64,000 nucleotides of DNA from Deferribacteraceae bacterium UBA6799. GTDB lineage: Bacteria; Chrysiogenota; Deferribacteres; Deferribacterales; Geovibrionaceae. Positions within the stretch are counted from its first letter, which is position 1. Each line of letters opens with the position of its first letter. The notes beneath the pieces are model-generated. The model saw nothing but the letters and a program-made list of their open reading frames with translations. It made no database searches and had not been told where the DNA came from. Of the stretch, positions 57,993 through 64,000 are shown piece by piece. The stretch lies in assembly GCA_002452335.1 (NCBI GenBank), contig DKFJ01000010.1:15559-79558 (forward strand), given 5' to 3'. The position numbers and the translations under genes were made by a program.

Positions 57993-58400
57993 ATGAAAGA
58001 GCTTTCCAGAATTCTGGTCGAGTTTTATGACAAGATGTCTTCGTGGGAAAACGACATGGTGCGGGGAACCGGACTCACTCTGCAGCAGGTGCACACCATA
58101 GAGGTGCTCGGCGCTCACGGCGACATGAAGATGAAGGAGCTGGCGGCGAAGATGGGCATCACCACGGGAACGATGACGATAAACATAGATAAGCTGGAAA
58201 AAACCGGATATGTGGAGAGAAAACCGAACGAACAGGACAGACGCTCCACTCTGGTGGGGCTGACCTCCAGCGGAAAAGAGCTTTTCGAGGCGCATGACGA
58301 TATGCACCTGCTCTTAACCAAAGAGATCACCTCTTCTATGGATGAAAAAGAGAGAAAAGACCTCATACGTCTGCTGGAAAAACTTCTGGAGGGCTTCTGA
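57993..58400 (+). CDS. MarR-family transcription regulator
   Basis: 135 residues. Winged HTH: GTGLTLQQVHTIEVLGAHGDMKMKELAAKMGITTGTMTINIDKLEKTGYVERKPNEQDRRSTLVGLTSSG is the MarR core (recognition helix and wing). It is translated from the same mRNA as the membrane protein and probably represses it and itself at the two operators found upstream. Ligand unknown. It ends tail-to-tail with the SH3b gene, 1 nt apart. Confidence 0.92.
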   Translation: MKELSRILVEFYDKMSSWENDMVRGTGLTLQQVHTIEVLGAHGDMKMKELAAKMGITTGTMTINIDKLEKTGYVERKPNEQDRRSTLVGLTSSGKELFEAHDDMHLLLTKEITSSMDEKERKDLIRLLEKLLEGF

Positions 58401-58401
58401 T

Positions 58402-59571
58402 CTATTTCAGATACTGTCCGCTGACCCAGCCTCTGCCTGTGTATACCCAACCGTTCTTTCTGTCATATTCGCATACCTGCTGACCTTTTTTCAGAACCTG
58501 CACAACCTTTGCCTTGGAAGAGGCGGTCTTGCGCACGTTCAGTGTTTTAGATGTCACAGACATGCATTTCACGTCTTTGAGGTTATAGAGATTGACCCAG
58601 CCTTTGTCGCTTCTTCCCCAGTCGCCTTTAAACTCATAGAAGCAGACTTTATCGCCGTTGTCATAGTCGCCCAGATCCTTTGAGCGTTTATCAGGTTCTT
58701 TTCTGATATTTGCTTTTTTGTATGAAACATACATGCATTTGATAATTTTCGGTTTTTCCTGCTTAACAACCACAGGTGATCCGCCTGACGGTGAGTCAGA
58801 GAGGTATTCGGAGCTGACCCATCCTTTGTCTGTTCTGAACCATCCGGTAGTGACCTCTATGATCTCCACCTTTTCGTTTTTGACATACTGTCCGGAAACT
58901 TCGGATGATGTGTCCGGTTTTGTGCGGATATTAACCTTGGCTCCGGTGATATATTTTATGATCTGTGTCTGCTTTTTCTGTTCTTTTGTTTCCTGCTTAG
59001 CCTGCTGAGGCGTCTGGACAGGAGTTTCTTTCGGTTTTTCTATGACTGGCTTTGGCTCTTCTTTCGTTACGGGTTTCATCACAGCCGGTTTGCTCTCTGT
59101 CTTCACTGCGGCTGTTTCCGCCGGATTCTTTGTGGAGAGTGATTTGGTGTTCACCCAGCCTGTGCCTGTGTTTATCCAGTCGCCCATTCTGTTCTGCTCG
59201 CAGATGTAGCTGCCGTATTTGTAAATGCCTATTCTGTCCGCCAGAAAAGAGGGGGTGCTTCTGATGCTAGTTACCTGAGATGTAACGTAATAGCATTTTT
59301 TCTCGCCTGTCTGGGCTGTGGGTGTCTGAGTCTGCTGGGGCTGTTTGGGCTGATCCTGCTGAGGCAGTTTTGGTGTTCTGGAGAATCTGGTGTCGTCTTT
59401 CCAGTTCATGGGGTCGACATTCTTGTTGTCTTCCTCGGTGAAGTTATCATCGCCTGTCAGCGTTATATCTGATTTTAAAAAAAGTTTTCTGCTGTTCTTG
59501 GAATCCTCCGCATAAGAGGAAAAATTTATGATAAATACAAATAATATTATTGATATAAAAAGTTTTTTCAT
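58402..59571 (-). CDS. Secreted protein with four bacterial SH3 (SH3b) repeats
   Basis: 389 residues. A signal peptide (FISIILFVFIINFSSYA/E) precedes four SH3b repeats of about 50 residues, recognisable by (V/I)R(x)nP-like and GWV blocks: TSIRSTPS/GWVNTKSL, VNIRTKPD/GWVSSEYL, ANIRKEPD/GWVNLYNL and LNVRKTAS/GWVSGQYL. The first and second are separated by a long Pro/Lys/Glu-rich linker. The last three start at about residues 205, 274 and 336. SH3b domains often bind peptidoglycan or cell-surface ligands. No catalytic domain is present. Confidence 0.88.
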   Translation of the reverse strand: MKKLFISIILFVFIINFSSYAEDSKNSRKLFLKSDITLTGDDNFTEEDNKNVDPMNWKDDTRFSRTPKLPQQDQPKQPQQTQTPTAQTGEKKCYYVTSQVTSIRSTPSFLADRIGIYKYGSYICEQNRMGDWINTGTGWVNTKSLSTKNPAETAAVKTESKPAVMKPVTKEEPKPVIEKPKETPVQTPQQAKQETKEQKKQTQIIKYITGAKVNIRTKPDTSSEVSGQYVKNEKVEIIEVTTGWFRTDKGWVSSEYLSDSPSGGSPVVVKQEKPKIIKCMYVSYKKANIRKEPDKRSKDLGDYDNGDKVCFYEFKGDWGRSDKGWVNLYNLKDVKCMSVTSKTLNVRKTASSKAKVVQVLKKGQQVCEYDRKNGWVYTGRGWVSGQYLK

Positions 59572-59647
59572 TCTGACCCATACCGTTATTTATTGAGGCG
59601 ATATTATATCAGCTTGGCGTGCTATGTCCACAGTATTCTTGTCTGAA

Positions 59648-60502
59648 TTATTTCAGAACAAAACTAAAAAGGGTTTCCCAGTCAAAACCTACTGGATAAA
59701 GCCCGTCAATGCTGAGATCCTCGAGTATCTTTTTCCCTTTGGCGTCATCCGGCATTTCTTTCAGAGCCTGCGCCACTGCCTCTTTCTGTTTAGAGGTCAT
59801 TGTGTTGTTCAGCATCACAAACAGAGCGTAGACAGACTCAGATCTGCCGATCACTCTTAGAGATGGTTTATAGATATCGGGGACAAGGTTGTTAAAAGCG
59901 TATTCCGACATCGCCCCTGTTTCCGCTTTTCTCAGATAGACAGCCAGAGCCGCGTCTTGTTCACTGCCGGCATAGAAAAAGACTGTCGTTCTGCCGTCTG
60001 TTTTCGATGAGGAGCCTGACTGATAAATGTTCAGTCCGGCTTTTTTCATCATTTTCAGAGGCAGCCAGCTTCCTGTGGCGGAGCTGTTGTAAGTCAGTGC
60101 GGTCTTTCTGCCTTTCAGATCAGTCAGCCTGTATATCCCGGAGTCTTTCAGCGTGAAGACCACAGAGGACTCATATAGCGAACCGTTCTTTCTGGCGGCG
60201 AACACAGGGGTGAATCCTTCCTGCCTGGCTATCACGGCGGACTGATAATAGTCGGATATGACGATATCTATACCGTCGCTCTTTATCAGCCGCATGAAAC
60301 GGTTAATATCAGTCCCATGGGAGGTGTATACGGCGAAGTTCTGATATCCGCCGTCTTTCAGCTTGTCATGCAGGTAGGAACCCAGATTATACAGCCGGTC
60401 TTCATCTCTCGGCGGGACAGGGGTCAGCATCCCCAGCTTCAGAGTCTGAGCGTAAAGGGAAGCCGCCGTCAGCAGAAAGATGATGAGCAGCAGTTTTTTC
60501 AT
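59648..60502 (-). CDS. PhnD-like periplasmic binding protein
   Basis: 284 residues. A signal peptide (LLLIIFLLTAASLYA/Q) is followed by a phosphonate/PhnD-type fold (LKLGMLTPVPPRDEDRLYNLGSYLHDKL; VISDYYQSAVIARQEGFTPVFAARKNG; LKGRKTALTYNSSATGSWLPLKMMKKAG). No permease or ATPase gene is adjacent, so it may be a sensor or orphan binding protein. The start overlaps the stop of the CoA-binding gene by one base. Confidence 0.82.
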   Translation of the reverse strand: MKKLLLIIFLLTAASLYAQTLKLGMLTPVPPRDEDRLYNLGSYLHDKLKDGGYQNFAVYTSHGTDINRFMRLIKSDGIDIVISDYYQSAVIARQEGFTPVFAARKNGSLYESSVVFTLKDSGIYRLTDLKGRKTALTYNSSATGSWLPLKMMKKAGLNIYQSGSSSKTDGRTTVFFYAGSEQDAALAVYLRKAETGAMSEYAFNNLVPDIYKPSLRVIGRSESVYALFVMLNNTMTSKQKEAVAQALKEMPDDAKGKKILEDLSIDGLYPVGFDWETLFSFVLK

Positions 60503-60924
60503 TATTTTTCAGAGACCAGCCCAAGTCTCAGATATTCTTTAAAAATACATTTGTCTTCGACATAGGGTATTCCGGATACCGCGGCGATCTTCTGCGCCTC
60601 GGGGCTTTCCACGCCCTCCTGAAGCCATATGAGCTTAGCGTTTTTTCCGCATGCCTCACGCACAACTTCGGCAGCGAAGGCGCTCTGGCGGAAAACATCC
60701 ACTATGTCCGGCTCAAATGTCAGCTCATCCAGAGAGTCTATGGTGGGTACGCCCAGAACCTCTTTTTCTATAGGGTTCACGGGGATGCACTGGTATCCGT
60801 TCTTCATCAGAAACTTCATGATTCCGTTGCTGGCTCTTTCGGGTTTATTTGATGCGCCGACTATGGCGACAGTTTTAGCGTTTTTGATAAGCTCTTTTAA
60901 TTGTTCATCAGATACATTTGTCAT
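60502..60924 (-). CDS. CoA-binding domain protein (YccU family)
   Basis: 140 residues, Rossmann fold: VAIVGASNKPERASNGIMKFLMKNGYQCIPVNPIEKEVLG is the CoA_binding_2 N-terminus, and IWLQEGVESPEAQKIAAVSGIPYVEDKCIFKEYLRL ends it. It is similar to YccU-type proteins of unknown role. AGGAGG ribosome site. It is translated from an mRNA shared with the PhnD-like gene. Divergent from the rod-like gene, 46 nt away. Confidence 0.85.
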   Translation of the reverse strand: MTNVSDEQLKELIKNAKTVAIVGASNKPERASNGIMKFLMKNGYQCIPVNPIEKEVLGVPTIDSLDELTFEPDIVDVFRQSAFAAEVVREACGKNAKLIWLQEGVESPEAQKIAAVSGIPYVEDKCIFKEYLRLGLVSEK

Positions 60925-60970
60925 TGAAATCCTCCTAAAAAGTATTAATAATTATAACAGAAGGTGCGTA

Positions 60971-61288
60971 ATGATACAAGGACTGTCTGCCAATCTGAAT
61001 GCTCTGAAAACCTATGAGGATCAGCTCGCCGCCACAGCCGGCAACATAGCCAATGTAAATACGCCCGGATATGCCACCAGCATATATAACTCCGTCAGCG
61101 ACTATACTCAGGCTGCGGAGACCAGACAGGACACAGTGGAGCTTAGCGGCGGACAGCAGACTTCCGGAGTTGATCTGGGCAGAGAAATGACAGATATGAT
61201 AATTGAGAAACGGGCATTTCAGTATAATGTCGCCGCTGTAAAGACACAGGATGAGATGCTGGGTACTCTGATAGATCTTAAAGGTTAG
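60971..61288 (+). CDS. Orphan flagellar-rod-like protein (FlgB/FlgC family fold)
   Basis: 105 residues. The N-terminal NIANVNTPGYA block and the C-terminal VDLGREMTDMIIEKRAFQYNVAAVKTQDEMLGTLIDLKG are the conserved ends of axial flagellar proteins (rod and hook). It is shorter than FlgC and has no central domain. No other flagellar gene is near. It starts at ATG 60971 with AAGGTG upstream; the longer frame from 60629 is rejected. Its 3' end overlaps the convergent kinase gene by 11 nt. Confidence 0.82.
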   Translation: MIQGLSANLNALKTYEDQLAATAGNIANVNTPGYATSIYNSVSDYTQAAETRQDTVELSGGQQTSGVDLGREMTDMIIEKRAFQYNVAAVKTQDEMLGTLIDLKG

Positions 61289-62384
61289 CGGGTATCTCCG
61301 CATAGAAGACCGTTCCCTTTCCTTCCCCTGAAGTAAAATATACCTTTCCTTTCAGATATCTCTCCGTCAGCAGGCGCATGCTGTATGTGCCGAGCCCCCT
61401 GCCGATACCTTTGGTGGAGAATGATCTTTTGAATATGGACATCCTGACTTCGTCCGAAATGACTTTCGGGTTTTTTACATAGAAGATGTCCGCACCGTTA
61501 TCCCTTTTGAACCCTATGGTGACTGTTTCGCCGTCTTCAGAAGCCTCCACAGCGTTTTTCGTCATGTTTATGATGATTCGCTTGATGATGTTCTCGTCAG
61601 TGACGCACAGCGTGTCAGATTCGGGTATCACGGTTTTGAATATGATATTTTTGTCTATGGTGGTCTCTTTGAAGAAGGAAGCCACGTTTCTGATGATATC
61701 TCCGGCGTCCATCTCTTTCAGGCTGATATCCAGCTCGTCCTTCTCCGCCAGTGAAAGCATATAGTTGGATTTTATCTCGTTATTCATGTTGGTTACTGCG
61801 GATGTGAGCAGCGGCAGAGTCTCTTTCAGTGAGTCGATATCGTTCTCCTCCGCATAGGTGCTGATCACGTCTGTTATCAGTCCCAGTCCGCTGGAGAGAT
61901 TGTTTATATCGTGAAAAAATATTTTTTCCAGGGCGTTTTTTCTGTTTTCGCTGCTGATGTCCATGACGCAGTAGAGGGTGAATCTCTTGTCGAATAGTCT
62001 TATGGAGGAAGTGCTGATGCGCAGATCATAGGCGTTTCCGTTTTCGGAGACCAGACTGCAGTCCTCCATTCCGGATTCGCCGCAGAGGGCTTTTTCTATG
62101 GCTTTTGTCGCGCCGCAGTAACGGCAGAAACTGGTTTCGCCACAGATCTCTTTTCCCAGTGATAAGTTGACGCACTTGAACGCGTTGCCCGGGCGGGACC
62201 CGTAGTCAGCGGAAAGATTATGCTGATCGGCGAAGATCTTGAATCTCCGGTTGAAGTAGACCAGCCGTCTGTCATCGTCCAGCAGCATAACCATCTCGTG
62301 CATAGTTTCTGCCATGGATATCAGCAGAGGATAGCTTTCTTCAATATTTTTGTGAAATTCCGGATTAAAAGTAGTTTCTGACAT
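61278..62384 (-). CDS. Soluble PAS-domain histidine kinase with cysteine cluster
   Basis: About 368 residues from ATG 62384, which has AAGGAA upstream; a longer frame to 62492 is less likely. No membrane helix. A PAS-like domain (MVMLLDDDRRLVYFNRRFKIFA) contains a cysteine cluster (CVNLSLGKEICGETSFCRYCGATKAI plus CGES), a pattern found in Fe-S or metal-binding PAS sensors. Then come an H-box (IFFHDINNLSSGLGLI) and HATPase_c (INMTKNAVEA; RSFSTKGIGRGLGTYSMRLL). No response regulator is adjacent. It may sense redox state or metal. Confidence 0.85.
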   Translation of the reverse strand: MSETTFNPEFHKNIEESYPLLISMAETMHEMVMLLDDDRRLVYFNRRFKIFADQHNLSADYGSRPGNAFKCVNLSLGKEICGETSFCRYCGATKAIEKALCGESGMEDCSLVSENGNAYDLRISTSSIRLFDKRFTLYCVMDISSENRKNALEKIFFHDINNLSSGLGLITDVISTYAEENDIDSLKETLPLLTSAVTNMNNEIKSNYMLSLAEKDELDISLKEMDAGDIIRNVASFFKETTIDKNIIFKTVIPESDTLCVTDENIIKRIIINMTKNAVEASEDGETVTIGFKRDNGADIFYVKNPKVISDEVRMSIFKRSFSTKGIGRGLGTYSMRLLTERYLKGKVYFTSGEGKGTVFYAEIPANL

Positions 62385-62434
62385 TATGTTTTCCTTCGAA
62401 GGGATTATAGGATTAAAGGATGGATTTTGCATCT

Positions 62435-62450
62435 GTTTTTTGTAAAAAAC
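62435..62450. other. Perfect palindrome before the argS promoter
   Basis: GTTTTTT-GT-AAAAAAC (62435-62450), between the kinase and argS starts; could be an operator or a weak terminator. Confidence 0.3.
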
Positions 62451-62455
62451 CTGTC

Positions 62456-62484
62456 TTGAATAAAAAAATAGAAGCTGATATATT
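62456..62484 (+). promoter_or_regulatory. argS promoter
   Basis: TTGAAT (62456-62461), 17-nt spacer, TATATT (62479-62484), 31 nt before the argS start. Confidence 0.7.
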
Positions 62485-62515
62485 CCGAACACTAAGATAT
62501 GTACGGAGCGATAAA

Positions 62516-64000
62516 TTGAAGCAGATTCTGCAAAACCTACTGGACGAAGCCCTCACTGAGATAATGAAGAGCGAGGGAATCGAGTCAGATATACCCGAAT
62601 ACACCATAGAAACACCCAACAACCCCGACCACGGTGATTTTGCAACGAACATCGCCATGAAATCGGCGAAAATATTCCGTAAAAAACCTATGGATATCGC
62701 GGCGAAGATCACTGAGACCGTAAAGCACCCTCTGATAAAATCTGCCGAGGCAGTGATGCCTGGTTTTATAAATTTCCGCATCAGCGATACATTCTATCAG
62801 GATATCGTTAAAAAAGCCGTGGAGAGTGACGAATTCTTCACCAGCGACTACGGCAGAGGCAGAAAGACCATGGTGGAGTTCGTCAGCGCCAACCCCACAG
62901 GACCTCTGCATGTGGGACACGGACGCAACGCCGCTTACGGCGACAGTCTCGCCCGCATAATGAGAGCCGCAGGGTATGACGTTCACACCGAATATTATAT
63001 CAATGACGCCGGAAACCAGATGAACAATCTGGGCAAAAGCATATACGTCCGCTATCTGGAACTGCTGGGAAGAGATGTAGAGTTTCCCGAGGACGGATAC
63101 AAAGGCGAATATATCATAGATATTTCCAAAGCCCTGCTGGAGGAGAACGGCGGAAAGATAGCCGAAATGCCCGAGGCTGAGGCAGTGGCTATGTGTCTCG
63201 CCAGAGGGCTGACAGACATCACGAACGAGATAGCTCTCACGCTGAAGAATTTCAACGTGGATATGGAGATATGGTTCAGCGAAAAATCACTCTATAAGTC
63301 AGGAGAGGTTGAATCCAGCCTCAAATATCTGATGGACAGAGGATTCATATATGAAAAGGACGGAGCGCTCTGGTTCGACTCCACCAAGTTCGGCGATGAC
63401 AAGGACAGGGTGGTTAAAAGAAGCAACGGCGAATATACCTACTTCACCTCCGATATAGCCTATCATAAGAACAAGTACGACAGAGGGTTCATGTCTGTCA
63501 TAGACGTCTGGGGAGCGGATCACCACGGATACGTCAAGCGTCTCAGCAGCGCCATAGAGGCGATAGGATACGAGGACAGAGATTTTAACGTCAGCCTGAT
63601 ACAGATGGTAAGTCTGCTGTCATCTGGTGAGCGTGTGTCCATGTCCACCAGAGCGGGGTCGTTCATCACTCTGGACTGGCTGGTGGAGGAAGTGGGGGCG
63701 GACGCCGCCAGATTCTTCTATGCCATGAGAGATTATGAGGCTCAGTTCGACTTCGACATAGACCTTGCGAAAAAGAAGAGCTCGGACAATCCTGTATACT
63801 ATGTGCAGTATGCCCACGCCAGAGTTCAGAGTCTGCTTTCAAAAGCGGAGAACGAAGGCATAAAATTCGAGCTGTGTACGCACCTTGATAAAATTTCTTC
63901 TAAAGAAGAGCTTGAGTTAATCAAGAAGATTTACGATTATAACAGTGTGCTTGAACAGGCGTCCAGAGGCAGACAGCCTCACCGCATGGCCTACTATCTT
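62516..64000 (+). CDS. argS: Arginyl-tRNA synthetase, 3'-truncated by window edge
   Basis: Charges tRNA-Arg. 495 codons are visible and the frame is open to the end of the window; about 550 residues are expected. The N-terminal Add-1 domain (QILQNLLDEALTEIM ... PDHGDFATNIAMKSAK) is followed by the class I motif NPTGPLHVGHGRNAAYG (HVGH), NDAGNQM and DVWGADHHGYVKRL, with a degenerate KMSKS (RVSMSTRAG). The start is TTG at 62516: GGAG is 7 nt upstream, and no better ATG exists in the frame. It is easily missed by ORF finders because of the TTG start and the missing stop. Confidence 0.95.
   Translation, partial: MKQILQNLLDEALTEIMKSEGIESDIPEYTIETPNNPDHGDFATNIAMKSAKIFRKKPMDIAAKITETVKHPLIKSAEAVMPGFINFRISDTFYQDIVKKAVESDEFFTSDYGRGRKTMVEFVSANPTGPLHVGHGRNAAYGDSLARIMRAAGYDVHTEYYINDAGNQMNNLGKSIYVRYLELLGRDVEFPEDGYKGEYIIDISKALLEENGGKIAEMPEAEAVAMCLARGLTDITNEIALTLKNFNVDMEIWFSEKSLYKSGEVESSLKYLMDRGFIYEKDGALWFDSTKFGDDKDRVVKRSNGEYTYFTSDIAYHKNKYDRGFMSVIDVWGADHHGYVKRLSSAIEAIGYEDRDFNVSLIQMVSLLSSGERVSMSTRAGSFITLDWLVEEVGADAARFFYAMRDYEAQFDFDIDLAKKKSSDNPVYYVQYAHARVQSLLSKAENEGIKFELCTHLDKISSKEELELIKKIYDYNSVLEQASRGRQPHRMAYYL

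Noticed and set aside
1..64000. CRISPR arrays, insertion sequences, prophage genes, rRNA
   Set aside because: No regularly spaced repeats, transposase, phage or rRNA signatures were found on either strand.

Overview
The window looks like a chromosomal segment of a Gram-negative, flexibly respiring bacterium. It carries an octaheme nitrite reductase, a periplasmic fumarate-reductase-type flavocytochrome pair, a caa3-type oxygen reductase, many periplasmic-sensing kinases and two chemoreceptors. This mix, a HAHQWRQPLN-like kinase box, and a selenium-dependent molybdenum hydroxylase locus would suit Deferribacterota (Geovibrio, Denitrovibrio or Seleniivibrio type). The assignment is inference from gene content only; no marker search was possible. 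There is no rRNA, CRISPR array, insertion sequence or phage module. Both ends cut through aminoacyl-tRNA synthetase genes: glnS on the left lacks its N-terminus, and argS on the right lacks its C-terminus.

Layout. 1-6.7 kb: glnS, a convergent potABCD polyamine importer and an RlmI-like rRNA methyltransferase. 6.8-15.3 kb: a Cache chemoreceptor, then octaheme nitrite reductase, System II cytochrome c biogenesis proteins (ResB, CcsA) and a two-component system whose kinase has a periplasmic c-type heme domain. 15.3-21.9 kb: a YkgJ-type protein and an oxidase operon (cytochrome c, SCO, subunits I, III, IV, II, heme O synthase); subunit II ends in two cytochrome c domains. 21.9-29.2 kb: an uncharacterised helical protein, then an amino-acid export cluster (AzlCD, AraC, LysE, a BioB-like radical SAM enzyme, and a divergent ArgP/ArgO pair), then a class II photolyase. 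29.2-38.9 kb: a PilJ-type chemoreceptor, ZntB, a Bcr/CflA exporter, a sensor kinase paired with a membrane-tethered PhnD-like binding protein, a thioredoxin-like protein and a second RlmI-like methyltransferase. 39.0-46.8 kb: a purine permease and the seven-gene selenium-dependent xanthine/purine hydroxylase operon. 46.9-52.6 kb: a fumarate respiration module (Dcu carrier, DcuSR-type regulators, Tat-exported flavoprotein, tetraheme cytochrome). 52.6-64 kb: a small membrane protein, pyruvate kinase, a ThiF-like protein, a hipBA toxin-antitoxin pair beside tRNA-Leu, a MarR-controlled membrane protein, SH3b and PhnD-like periplasmic proteins, an orphan flagellar-rod-like protein, a Cys-rich PAS kinase and argS.

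How they work together: nitrite, fumarate and oxygen respiration each come with their own electron-transfer or maturation proteins, and the nitrite and fumarate blocks also have a neighbouring two-component system. Genes are tightly packed, with many 1-14 nt overlaps that define operons. The clearest regulatory DNA is (i) two GTTAC-N6-GTAAY operators around the hipBA promoter, (ii) two TTGATARTCAA operators around the promoter of the membrane protein/marR pair, and (iii) an 18-bp palindrome before the nitrite reductase. The best mobile-element hint is a 17-bp near-copy of the tRNA-Leu 3' end immediately after hipA.
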